Origin: Parasphingopyxis sp.
GTDB taxonomy: Bacteria > Pseudomonadota > Alphaproteobacteria > Sphingomonadales > Sphingomonadaceae
DNA: 64,000 nucleotides
Assembly (NCBI RefSeq): GCF_028279465.1
Contig: NZ_JANQNS010000017.1
Location: forward strand, 45,133 to 109,132
Direction: 5' to 3'
Position 1 is the first letter of the stretch; each line of letters starts with the position of its first letter. Positions 53,818-61,623 of this stretch are shown here, piece after piece. The notes under the pieces are model-generated. The model was not told where the DNA came from, did no database searches, and saw nothing but the letters and a program-made list of their open reading frames with translations. The position numbers and the translations under genes were made by a program.

Positions 53818-53931
53818 CCAGTAGAGGATGGCAGCGGCGATGATTGTGATCGCTGCAGCGATAATCCAGTAGCGGCGCGCGATCTTGCCCTCCCATCTTG
53901 ACCTCGCGGCGCGCTTGCGCGAACCGACGTC

Positions 53932-54564
53932 ATGGCCGATCCGATCCAGCTTGAGCGCCGCGGGCTGCTCTATGTGCTCTCATCGCCGAGCGGGGCGGGC
54001 AAGTCCACCATCGCGCGGATGCTGCTCGCGGGCGATGATGAGATTTCGCTGTCGGTATCGGCAACGACCCGCCCGATCCGCGAGGGCGAGGTGGACGGCC
54101 AACATTATCATTTTGTCGATAATGACGCGTTCGACCGGCTCGTGGCGGATGAGGCTTTCCTCGAATGGGCGCATGTGTTCGACCGCCGTTACGGCACGCT
54201 CAAGGCCGAGGTGAACAAATCGCTCGATAGCGGCCGGGATGTGCTGCTCGATATCGATTGGCAGGGGACGCAACAGCTGAAGCAGGTCGATCCCGATATT
54301 GTCCGCGTCTTCGTTCTGCCGCCGTCTATGGCGGAACTCGAGCGCCGGTTGCGCGGACGGGGCACGGACAGCGATGACGTGATTGCCGGGCGGATGGAAC
54401 GAGCGGCGGCAGAGATCAGCCATTGGGCCGAATATGATTATGTGCTGATCAACGACGATGCCGATCGGTGCGCGGGGCGGGCCCGCGCGATCCTGCAGGC
54501 CGAGCGGCTGCGCCGAAACCGACGGACCGGCCTTGTCGATTTCGTGCGGGGGCTGACGGGGTAA
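53932..54564 (+). CDS. gmk: Guanylate kinase
   Basis: 210 residues. P-loop LSSPSGAGKST (17-26), GMP-binding SVSATTRPIREGEVDG and HYHFVDNDAFDRL, Walker B-like VLLDIDWQGTQQLKQ. It phosphorylates GMP to GDP, and so feeds dGTP, GTP and ppGpp pools. ATG 53932. Divergent from the DUF2585 gene with about 50 bp between. Confidence 0.97.
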   Translation: MADPIQLERRGLLYVLSSPSGAGKSTIARMLLAGDDEISLSVSATTRPIREGEVDGQHYHFVDNDAFDRLVADEAFLEWAHVFDRRYGTLKAEVNKSLDSGRDVLLDIDWQGTQQLKQVDPDIVRVFVLPPSMAELERRLRGRGTDSDDVIAGRMERAAAEISHWAEYDYVLINDDADRCAGRARAILQAERLRRNRRTGLVDFVRGLTG

Positions 54565-54632
54565 CTGCCGCCCGGGCTTTTCAATGCCGCCGATGACGCT
54601 TAGCCTCCCGCGGATATTCAGGGGAGGGTTCC

Positions 54633-55217
54633 ATGATCAAAGTCATTCCCGGCGCGATTCTCGCGGCCGTCGCCATGTTTATCATCGGGTTTATTGCCTA
54701 TGGCCTGCTGGGTTCGATCCCGGTCAGCGATGTCGGCGACAGGGAGGCGGCCGCCATTCAGAGTGTGCTCGCCGAAAATATGGACAATGAGGCGGCGCGC
54801 ACCGTGCTCGTGCCGTCGGGCTCCGGCGAAGTGCAGCAGCGCATGTATCTCGATGGTCCGATCGCCATGATCCATTACAATCCGAGCGGGTTCGAAATTG
54901 GCGCAGGATCGACCATGCTGACCGGCTTCATCCATATGCTGGTCACGGCGCTGATCCTCGGCGCGGCGCTCTATACCCTGTCCGGCCATGTCCGCGATCC
55001 GGGCGCGCGGATTTCGATCGTCGCCCTGTTCGGCCTCGCGGCCTCCTTCTTCATGAATCTGGCCGACCCGATCTGGTGGCATCATGACTGGCTCTATCAT
55101 GGCTATGTCTTTGTCATCGATGCGATAAGCTTTGTCGTGGGCGGCGCGATTATTGCGCGCTGGTTCCTGCCGAAACATATCGCGAGCGACGACCGGTTCG
55201 GAGCGGAAGAAAATTAG
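54633..55217 (+). CDS. Membrane protein, unknown
   Basis: 194 residues. Four membrane segments: IPGAILAAVAMFIIGFIAYG, MLTGFIHMLVTALILGAAL, ISIVALFGLAASFFMNLADP, and FVIDAISFVVGGAIIARWF. A periplasmic loop (about 30-85) lies between helices 1 and 2. His-rich PIWWHHDWLYHGYVF precedes helix 4. The GGAGGG site is just before ATG 54633. No family named. Confidence 0.68.
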   Translation: MIKVIPGAILAAVAMFIIGFIAYGLLGSIPVSDVGDREAAAIQSVLAENMDNEAARTVLVPSGSGEVQQRMYLDGPIAMIHYNPSGFEIGAGSTMLTGFIHMLVTALILGAALYTLSGHVRDPGARISIVALFGLAASFFMNLADPIWWHHDWLYHGYVFVIDAISFVVGGAIIARWFLPKHIASDDRFGAEEN

Positions 55218-55277
55218 GCTTAGCACTTGCGTGCAAGGCAATTGCCTGATGCCACGCGATAGCCCTATCAGCGCACC

Positions 55278-56018
55278 ATGCTGACGGTCGCGCTCCCGAT
55301 CATCGCCTTTTTCACGGCGCTTCTATCGGGCATTTTCGGCATGGCGGGCGGGATGGTGCTGATGGGCGCGCTCGTCCTGCTGCTGCCGGTCAGCGCGGCC
55401 TTTGTCACGCACGGGATCATCCAGATCGTTTCGAATGGCTGGCGCACCTGGCTCAATCGCGCTGATATCGTCTGGTCGATTATCGGCTGGTATGCGTTCG
55501 CGTCGCTGGCGACGGGCATCGCTTTTTTCGCCCTGCTGATCGAATGGCAGCCGGACCGCACCTTGGTATTCATTGCTCTGGGGCTGGTGGGGCTCTCGGT
55601 CTGGATGCCGGCGAAGCGTTTTGCGCTCGATGCGCAGCGGCCGCCACACGCCTTTGCCTCGGGCGTGCTCGTAACGGGCACGAACCTCGTCGCGGGCGTC
55701 GCCGGCCCGCTGCTCGATATATTCTTCGTGCGCACGACGCTGACCCGGCACCAGATCGTCGCGACCAAGGCGCTGACCCAGGTCTTCGCGCATCTCGCCA
55801 AGATTCTGATTTATGGCGCGCTGCTTGTCATGACGGCGTGCGGGGCAACACTGCCATGGCTCGCCATCCTGCTCGCCATTCCGCTGACATTGCTCGGCAC
55901 GCGCGTCGGCAAGGCCGTGCTCGATCGTATGTCGGATGCAAGTTTTCTCGGCTGGACGCGCTGGATCGTCAGCCTGATCGGGCTGGTCTATCTGGTGCGC
56001 GGGTTAATCGCGGTGTGA
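55278..56018 (+). CDS. TSUP-family (TauE/SafE) permease, second copy
   Basis: 246 residues, about seven membrane helices. TSUP motif near the start (FFTALLSGIFGMAGGMVLMG) and LVTGTNLVAGVAGPLLDIFF in the second half. It lacks the TIGR02186 partner that accompanies the 41-kb copy and is more divergent. Sulfur-anion transport is inferred from the family. Converges with the cupin oxygenase gene 15 bp downstream. Confidence 0.88.
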   Translation: MLTVALPIIAFFTALLSGIFGMAGGMVLMGALVLLLPVSAAFVTHGIIQIVSNGWRTWLNRADIVWSIIGWYAFASLATGIAFFALLIEWQPDRTLVFIALGLVGLSVWMPAKRFALDAQRPPHAFASGVLVTGTNLVAGVAGPLLDIFFVRTTLTRHQIVATKALTQVFAHLAKILIYGALLVMTACGATLPWLAILLAIPLTLLGTRVGKAVLDRMSDASFLGWTRWIVSLIGLVYLVRGLIAV

Positions 56019-56033
56019 GTGGGTGCGAAAACC

Positions 56034-57245
56034 CTAAACCGGCTGGATAAGTCCGCGCGACATCAGGCGCCGGATCAGGTCGGCCGCATCGGCCTCCGCG
56101 ATGCCCTCGAGATCAGACCGCGCGAAGGGATCGCCGCTCATAGCCCGGTCGAACGCCGCGCGCTTCGCGCCGACAAATTCGCTCGACCCGCCCCGGGCCA
56201 CGACCGCGAACTCGCCGCTCTCCTCATCCTCGACGATACGATAAAGCGCATTCGGATCGGCCCGATAGCGTTGATCGTCCGCAATCGGATTGGAGGCGTG
56301 CCGGACGATACCGGCCATGTCGGGCGTCCGCGATTTCAGATAGTCTTCGGCGATGATGTCGAGTGGCTCGTCCAGCTCGGCCTTTTCGGCGAGTTCGGCG
56401 ATGAAGGCGCGGAACAGTTCGCGCGCCGGCCCGCGGTCGAAATCGCGATTGGCATAGCCGGCCGGCAAGGCGCGCCGCAGCCCGTCGGTTTCCAGCGCCG
56501 CTTTGGAGATCGATTCGAGCACAAGGTCGGCCCAGGTCTTCGTGACCAGGCCGAGCGTGATATGGAGCGAGGCTTCTTCGTCATGCGCATCGGCATCGTG
56601 CATCATGCCGCGCGGGATATAGACGGCATCGCCGGCGCGCAGCACGAATTCGTCGGTCGGATCGCCGACTTCGTGCACGCCGGGCTCGAACCCTTCGCCG
56701 CGAAACGGCTTGCCGACCGGTTCGTCATAAATGCGCCAGCTCTTGGCCCCCGACACTTGCAGCACGAATACGTCGTGATTGTCGTAATGGGTGCGGAAGC
56801 CCTTGGCGCCCGGCGGCGTCAGATAGATGTTCGTCTGGACCGAAGCGCTGAACACCGGTTCGAGCGCGCGGACGAAATCGCCGAGCGGCTTGTGATAGCT
56901 GTGCAGGTGCGGCGCGATGATCGTCGCCTTGTCCTGATAGAGGCGGAGCAGTGCGCTGCGGTCGATCTGGTCGTTGGCGAGCGTGAAGGCGTCACGGGTG
57001 ATCTGCGGTTCGGCGCGCGTCGCATCAATCTGCCCCTCGAACAGCTGGTTGTTGGCGATAAAGGCATCGAGCACATCGACTGAGACGAGATCGACATAGC
57101 GATCGGGTTCGTCGCGCGCGATCAGGTGGACGCTTTCTTCGAAGATATCGGTGAAGAATGCACCGGGGTCGACCGGATCGAGCACGCGCGACAGCGCATC
57201 GCGGGATATCTCGGACAGGCCGGGCGTGGGATCATATTTATGCAT
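56034..57245 (-). CDS. JmjC-like cupin_4 oxygenase
   Basis: 403 residues from ATG 57245. A double-stranded beta-helix has the Fe(II) site His153-x-Asp155 (FRTHYDNHDVFVLQVSGAKSW) and His216 (YIPRGMMHDADA), the cupin_4/ribosomal-oxygenase arrangement, with GDAVYIPRG the usual strand. A C-terminal winged-helix-like domain follows. Relatives such as E. coli YcfD hydroxylate an arginine of ribosomal protein L16. Here the gene follows, on the same strand, three genes for Arg/Asp-rich repeat proteins, so those may be its substrates. No signal peptide; cytosolic. Confidence 0.87.
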   Translation of the reverse strand: MHKYDPTPGLSEISRDALSRVLDPVDPGAFFTDIFEESVHLIARDEPDRYVDLVSVDVLDAFIANNQLFEGQIDATRAEPQITRDAFTLANDQIDRSALLRLYQDKATIIAPHLHSYHKPLGDFVRALEPVFSASVQTNIYLTPPGAKGFRTHYDNHDVFVLQVSGAKSWRIYDEPVGKPFRGEGFEPGVHEVGDPTDEFVLRAGDAVYIPRGMMHDADAHDEEASLHITLGLVTKTWADLVLESISKAALETDGLRRALPAGYANRDFDRGPARELFRAFIAELAEKAELDEPLDIIAEDYLKSRTPDMAGIVRHASNPIADDQRYRADPNALYRIVEDEESGEFAVVARGGSSEFVGAKRAAFDRAMSGDPFARSDLEGIAEADAADLIRRLMSRGLIQPV

Positions 57246-57350
57246 GGCGTCTTCCAATTATTCGGCGGTGCAGAATCGGCAATCCGTTCGGCACACCGGC
57301 TTCGACAATTACTCTCTTTGGCAGGGTGTACGGCCGTGCGCGCAGCTCGG

Positions 57351-58097
57351 CTAGTTGCCGCGCCCTTGCCCTGCGGGGTCCGCGCTCGCGCCGGTGTCGC
57401 TGTCGGTGATACCGCGTACGCTGCCCGGGCCGCCCCGCCCGCCATTTAGAGGGTCGGCGTTCGCGCCGGTATCGCTATCGGTTATGCCGGTTCTGGCGCG
57501 GCGGCCTTGGCCGACCGGGTCTGCGTTGGTGCCGCTATCGGTATCGGTCATACCGCTTCCGCCGCCACTCCCGCCGCGGCCCTGTCCGGCCGGATCGGCA
57601 TTGGCGCCGGTATCGCTGTCGGTGATGCCGCTGCGGTTGCCGCTTCCGCCCCGGCCATTGCCTGCTGGGTCGGCGCTGGCACCAGTATCGCTGTCCGTGA
57701 TGCCGCTGCGGTTTCCGCTCCCGCCGCGGCCTTGTCCCGCAGGATCGGCGTTCGGCCCGCCATCGCTGTCGGTGATCCCGCTCCCGCGATTGCTCGGGCC
57801 GCCGCGGCCATTGCCGGCCGGATCGGCATTGGCGCCGCTGTCGCTGTCGGTCAGGCCGCTTTCGGTCGTCGATGCGCCGCCATTCTCCGGCGACGATCCG
57901 GCCGAGCCGGTTTCGCCCGCGCCGGCACCGTCTTCTGGCGCAAGATCGTCCGACGGGTCGGTGCCGCTTGCTTCGCCATCCTCGCTGCCGCCCAGGCCAA
58001 GCTGATCGCAGGCACCGGTTACGACACCCATAGCGCCGAGACTGGCGGTTGCGCCGACACGGCTCAAAAAGGATCGGCGATTCAGTTTCGAAGACAT
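57351..58097 (-). CDS. Tat-exported TDSD-repeat protein 1 (lipoprotein-type)
   Basis: 248 residues. N-terminal twin-arginine signal NRRSFLSRVGATASLGAMG with a lipobox-like VVTGAC. An acidic linker (about 30-80) is followed by seven tandem repeats of 20-26 residues with consensus G-[IL]-T-D-S-D-[TSG]-G-x-N-A-D-P-x-G-x-G-R-G-G. The D-S-D-x-G-x-x-x-D spacing could bind calcium. Each unit ends in an Arg-Gly patch. Downstream, 105 nt away on the same strand, is the JmjC-like oxygenase. Function unknown. Confidence 0.8.
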   Translation of the reverse strand: MSSKLNRRSFLSRVGATASLGAMGVVTGACDQLGLGGSEDGEASGTDPSDDLAPEDGAGAGETGSAGSSPENGGASTTESGLTDSDSGANADPAGNGRGGPSNRGSGITDSDGGPNADPAGQGRGGSGNRSGITDSDTGASADPAGNGRGGSGNRSGITDSDTGANADPAGQGRGGSGGGSGMTDTDSGTNADPVGQGRRARTGITDSDTGANADPLNGGRGGPGSVRGITDSDTGASADPAGQGRGN

Positions 58098-58251
58098 TGC
58101 GGTTTCCCCTCAGATAAATCCATACAGGCTGCGCATATTATTATGGCGGCATTCACTGCGTGTGAACACCGCCAATCGCGGGGAGCCGAATCCCCTGCGA
58201 AGATCGCCCGGCATCGGCGCGGCGGGCCGCATGCCGATGCCGGGCCGTCTT

Positions 58252-58512
58252 CTAGTCGCTGTCGGTGCAGCCCCGGCCGCGTCCGCCCGGATCGGCCCGG
58301 CCGCCCGCGTCGTTGTCGCTGCAGTTGCGGCCATTACCGGCGCGGTCGCTGCCGCCCCGGCCACGACCGACCGGATCGGAATTCCGGCCCGTATCGTTGT
58401 CGGTGACCTGCGCACGCGCGGCGGTCGTGCCGGTCACGATGCCGAGTGCACCGATGCTGGCCGTCGCGCCAACACGGCGCAAAAAGGAACGGCGATCTAA
58501 CTTCTTACTCAT
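58252..58512 (-). CDS. Tat-exported TDSD-repeat protein 2 (short form)
   Basis: 86 residues from ATG 58512 (GGGGGAAGACC upstream). Signal DRRSFLRRVGATASIGALG, ending AARAQ, is a Tat signal with a signal-peptidase I site. Only about two repeats follow: QVTDNDTGRNSDPVGRGRGG and NCSDNDAGGRADPGGRGRG, and the chain stops after CTDSD, the start of a third. Two Cys residues replace the usual Gly-Ile of the repeat. Same signal and repeats as its two neighbours, so they arose by duplication. Confidence 0.75.
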   Translation of the reverse strand: MSKKLDRRSFLRRVGATASIGALGIVTGTTAARAQVTDNDTGRNSDPVGRGRGGSDRAGNGRNCSDNDAGGRADPGGRGRGCTDSD

Positions 58513-58602
58513 GGTCTTCCCCCTTACATACCACACAATGTGGCTCTTCGGTTCGTCGTTAGCGCTTGCAACGGCACACCATAGTGCCGTTTTCGAAGCC
58601 CA

Positions 58603-59247
58603 CTAACGATCACTTCCCCGGCCGTAGCCCGCGCTGTCGCGAGTCGACCCGGAATCTGCGTCTGTAATACCCGTGCGGTAGCCGCGCCGCGGTCCCCGGC
58701 CATTGCCGCCCGGATCGGCCATGCTGCCACTATCGGCATCCGTATAGCCGGAGCGACCGCCGCACCGGCGTCCGCGCCCACCCGGATCGGCATTGCGGCC
58801 GCCATCGCTATCGGTGCAGCCGGAGCTGCCACGGCCGTTGCCCGCCGGATCGGCGTAGCTGCCGGTGTCACTGTCGGTGATACCCGTGCGTCTGCCGCCG
58901 CGTCCGTTGCCGGCGGGATCGGCATAGCTGCCGGTATCGCTATCGGTAATGCCGGTGCGTCCGCCGCCGCGTCCGTTGCCGGCTGGGTCCGCATAGCTGC
59001 CCGTGTCGCTGTCCGTGATGCCGCTGCGTCCGCGTCCACCGCCGACAGGATCGGCGTAGCGGCCGGAGTCGCTGTCGGTCACGCCGGTGCGGCGCCCGCG
59101 GCCTACGGGGTCAGCATAGCGCCCGGTATCGCTGTCAGTAACCTGAAACGCCCGGGCCGGCGTTCCGGCAACCACGCCAAATGCGCCTACGCTAGCCGCT
59201 GCGCCAACGCGTCGCAGGAACGATCTACGATCGAGTTTCTTGCTCAT
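58603..59247 (-). CDS. Tat-exported TDSD-repeat protein 3
   Basis: 214 residues from ATG 59247 (GGGGGAAGTGGC upstream). Tat signal MSKKLDRRSFLRRVGAAASV ends in PARAFQ. Eight repeats follow, e.g. GVTDSDSGRYADPVGGGRG, GITDSDTGSYADPAGNGRG (three near-identical copies) and diverged C-terminal units with GCTDSDGGRNADPGGRGRR. The repeated Tyr before Ala-Asp-Pro sets it apart from protein 1. First of the three genes in transcription order; promoter-like sequence lies upstream at 59290-59317. Confidence 0.8.
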   Translation of the reverse strand: MSKKLDRRSFLRRVGAAASVGAFGVVAGTPARAFQVTDSDTGRYADPVGRGRRTGVTDSDSGRYADPVGGGRGRSGITDSDTGSYADPAGNGRGGGRTGITDSDTGSYADPAGNGRGGRRTGITDSDTGSYADPAGNGRGSSGCTDSDGGRNADPGGRGRRCGGRSGYTDADSGSMADPGGNGRGPRRGYRTGITDADSGSTRDSAGYGRGSDR

Positions 59248-59289
59248 GTGCCACTTCCCCCACACAAAATTACTCGCGGCCCGATTGCG

Positions 59290-59317
59290 CTGTAACCATC
59301 CTTCCGAAACCTGTCAA
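59290..59317 (-). promoter_or_regulatory. Candidate promoter of TDSD-repeat protein 3
   Basis: On the minus strand TTGACA (59317-59312) is a perfect sigma-70 -35 box, and TTACAG (59295-59290) lies 16 nt further as a weak -10. It is 43 nt upstream of ATG 59247. The rest of the 166-bp gap has no other signal. Confidence 0.35.
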
Positions 59318-59413
59318 AGACCATTCCCTTAATGCTAATCGCTCGCATTTGCGTTAGATTGCCGATGGTTATGACGGCAGCGAAATGACTCGGCCGCGGC
59401 GGTCTGCCGCTTG

Positions 59414-59980
59414 CTAGAGTTCCGCATTGGAAAAGGCATTGGCCGCATCCGGCGGCTGGGCGGACACCCATCGTAACCGGGGATCGGCCAGGTCGACGGC
59501 CTCGCCAAGTTCATAGACATTCGGATAGCCATAACCGTGCAGATTGATCATCGTCTGGATATTGAGCGCCAGCGAGACGGCCTTGCGGACGACGGGCGCG
59601 ATGTCGTTGACGAAATTATTGTTGCAATAGATGAGGATCGTCCGGTTCGTATCCGGACCGATGGTGGCCGCCAGGCTCTGCGCCGTGAAATCGGGAAGCG
59701 GTAGATTAACCGCGCCTTCGATATGGCCATGCGCGAACGCCTCGGCGGACCGCGCGTCGAGCAGCAGGACATCGGGCCGATCGGCCATCTGCCGGAAGAT
59801 TGCGAGATCGATCAACCGTTCGGCGCGCGATATCTGCACCGCACCGGCCAGCTCGACAAAGGCCGGAAAATCGATCTGCGGGTTGCTCGACGGTTCGATC
59901 GCAACGGGCTGGTCGGCGGCGTGCGCGGCCGGACCGCCGATTATCGCCAATAGTGCTAGAGCGGGAATGATGGCGCGCAT
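59414..59980 (-). CDS. Exported rhodanese-like protein
   Basis: 188 residues from ATG 59980. Signal peptide MRAIIPALALLAIIGGPAAHA. Rhodanese domain: VLLLDARSAEAFAHGHIEGA, then the active-site loop ILIYCNNNFVND with Cys119. The loop is longer and more Asn-rich than in classical sulfurtransferases, so substrate choice may differ. Periplasmic. Upstream of the TDSD genes on the same strand, separated by 166 nt. Confidence 0.88.
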   Translation of the reverse strand: MRAIIPALALLAIIGGPAAHAADQPVAIEPSSNPQIDFPAFVELAGAVQISRAERLIDLAIFRQMADRPDVLLLDARSAEAFAHGHIEGAVNLPLPDFTAQSLAATIGPDTNRTILIYCNNNFVNDIAPVVRKAVSLALNIQTMINLHGYGYPNVYELGEAVDLADPRLRWVSAQPPDAANAFSNAEL

Positions 59981-60071
59981 GAACACTGCCCCCTTTGGCA
60001 AGGACGCGCGACCCGGCTAAGTCCATGACTCATCCAAGATGAGCCAGCGCTGAACGGGCCCGGAGATCGCT

Positions 60072-60521
60072 ATGGCACTGAACGACATTGCGCGCGCAAT
60101 ATGCGAAGCCTTGCGGCTGGAACCGCATCCCGAGGGCGGCTGGTATCGCGAGACCTGGCGCGCACCTGAAGATAGCGGCGCGCGGTCGGCGGGAACGGCT
60201 ATCCATTTCCTGCTGGGTGCAGATGAGCGCTCGCATTGGCACACGGTCGATGCGGCCGAGATTTGGTGTTGGCATGCCGGCGATCCTTTGATGTTGGAGC
60301 TTGCAGACGAACGGGAAAGCGATCGCCGGACCGTCACTTTGGGTGCGGACGTTCTGGCCGGTCATGTGCCGCAAGCGATCGTTCCAGCGCATCATTGGCA
60401 GGCGGCGCGTTCGGTAGGCGGCAGCGCCGGCTATTCGCTGGTCAGTTGTATCGTCGTCCCTGGATTCGATTTTGCCGGCTTCACGCTCGCGCCGCCGGAC
60501 TGGAATCCGGGACAATCATAA
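60072..60521 (+). CDS. DUF985 cupin-like protein
   Basis: 149 residues. DUF985 signature: LRLEPHPEGGWYRETWR, IHFLLGADERSHWHTVDAAE and the ending IVVPGFDFAGFTLAPPDW. It is a small cytosolic cupin of unknown catalytic role, often compared with anti-restriction or sugar-binding cupins. ATG 60072, divergent from the rhodanese gene. Confidence 0.93.
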   Translation: MALNDIARAICEALRLEPHPEGGWYRETWRAPEDSGARSAGTAIHFLLGADERSHWHTVDAAEIWCWHAGDPLMLELADERESDRRTVTLGADVLAGHVPQAIVPAHHWQAARSVGGSAGYSLVSCIVVPGFDFAGFTLAPPDWNPGQS

Positions 60522-60654
60522 GCGATTCGCGCGAAATTGCTGCGCAGCATGGCTGCAGCAAGGCATAGAGCGCATAAATTTCATATTATGAATCAGTGGT
60601 ATACAGAGTTATCCCCGATATCCTCCTAATTCGATGTCATTTTTCGCTTGGCGC

Positions 60655-60992
60655 GACTCGGGAACGCGTGACACTTTCAATTCGTCGGAAGGGAAAGCGA
60701 CGGAAGGCAACGACCGAAGCGAGAACGGAAGACCGCAAAACCGGAAAGACTGTGGACCGCGAGCGAAACAGTGTGGAAGGCAGAGCGAGCTGTTTGGAGA
60801 ATTTTCGCACCGTCATCGTGCAAGCGAAGACACAGCGACAAATAGGAAGAACAGCTAAGGACAGGAAAGACATCTTCGGATATCGGAACTGTCCGCCGTG
60901 CCTGAGCGCGGACTGGAAAGCCTTCGGGCGATCCAACCCCGGCGCTCGGCGCAGTGGGGGCTGATCTTCGGATCAGCCCCCATTTTCATTTG
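60655..60992 (+). ncRNA. Candidate GGA-rich non-coding RNA
   Basis: Between the DUF985 and DUF2256 genes there is a 527-bp stretch whose best reading frames are unlike local proteins. It is purine-rich and holds 16 GGA triplets between 60661 and 60920, then a perfect terminator at 60956-60992. GGA-dense RNAs in other proteobacteria (CsrB, RsmY/Z) titrate CsrA. No promoter is convincing; TATACA at 60602-60607 is a possible -10. Strand follows the terminator. Confidence 0.35.
60956..60992 (+). terminator. Strong rho-independent terminator
   Basis: GGGGGCTGATC (60956-60966) and GATCAGCCCCC (60971-60981) form a perfect 11-bp stem closed by a TTCG tetraloop, followed by ATTTTCATTT. It lies 435 nt past the DUF985 stop, too far to be that gene's natural end, so it more likely closes the candidate RNA. 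Confidence 0.85.
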
Positions 60993-61048
60993 GGCGTGAC
61001 CGCAAGAACAGCTTTCCCGGATACCGGCTGCGGGCTACCGATCGCCTC

Positions 61049-61192
61049 GTGAATAAACGCACTCTCGACAGCAAGATCTGCGCGACATGCGGACGGCCTT
61101 TTGCCTGGCGCAAGAAATGGCGCGCGGTTTGGGACGAGGTGAAATACTGCTCCGAACGTTGCCGCCGGAACCGGAAGGCCGCACGCAAATGA
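61049..61192 (+). CDS. DUF2256 zinc-finger-like protein
   Basis: 47 residues from GTG 61049. The family pattern is complete: KICATCGRPFAWRKKWRAVW then VKYCSERCRRNRKAA, giving two Cys pairs (CxxC and CxxxC) that should bind zinc. Function unknown. Its stop overlaps the ATG of the DUF3429 gene by 4 bp, so the genes are coupled. Confidence 0.88.
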   Translation: MNKRTLDSKICATCGRPFAWRKKWRAVWDEVKYCSERCRRNRKAARK

Positions 61193-61623
61193 ACAACCGT
61201 ATGCTGGCGATGCTCGCTTATGCCGGAACGCTGCCCTTTGTCGGGAGCGCGGCGCTCACCATATTCGGCATCGACACTGTGCCCACGCTCGGCTCCGGTC
61301 CGCAGATCGCGGCCGCCTGGGCGCTGACGATCGCGTCTTTCATCGCGGGCGTCCATTGGGGGCAATATCTGTCGAACGGCGCACGGGCCGGCATCATGCT
61401 CGCCATCGTCAGCAACGCGATCGCGATACTCGGCTGGCTTGCCTTTCTGGCGCTGCCGCTGCGCTTCGCTCTGCTCGCCTTCGCGGCGCTGTTCGCGATC
61501 CTGCTCCTCATCGACCGACGCTTGCACGAGGCCGGATTTATCGGGCCTGGCTATTGGCGCACCCGACTCGGTGTCACGCTTGTTGTGGTCGCCGCGCTGC
61601 TGGTGACGGCGGTGTTCGCGTGA
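61189..61623 (+). CDS. DUF3429 membrane protein
   Basis: 144 residues from ATG 61189. Five hydrophobic helices, starting MLAMLAYAGTLPFVGSAAL and including IAAAWALTIASFIAGVHWGQ, where the GVHWG motif marks DUF3429. Inner membrane. Overlaps the DUF2256 stop and the GTG of the following flavoprotein by 4 bp each, so all three form one coupled operon. Confidence 0.9.
   Translation: MNNRMLAMLAYAGTLPFVGSAALTIFGIDTVPTLGSGPQIAAAWALTIASFIAGVHWGQYLSNGARAGIMLAIVSNAIAILGWLAFLALPLRFALLAFAALFAILLLIDRRLHEAGFIGPGYWRTRLGVTLVVVAALLVTAVFA

Noticed and set aside
57355..58406. Plus-strand Pro/Ala/Ser-rich open frames opposite the TDSD-repeat genes
   Set aside because: They translate the complement of the repeats, lack signal peptides and ribosome-binding sites, and the minus-strand frames have Tat signals and good start sites.
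57360..59200. Direct repeats that might be read as a CRISPR array
   Set aside because: Repeat units are contiguous coding repeats of about 60-78 bp in frame, with no unique spacers and no cas genes.
60596..60964. 122-codon plus-strand frame in the GGA-rich region
   Set aside because: Lys/Arg-rich low-quality protein with no start signal; it ends inside the terminator stem. A non-coding explanation fits better.
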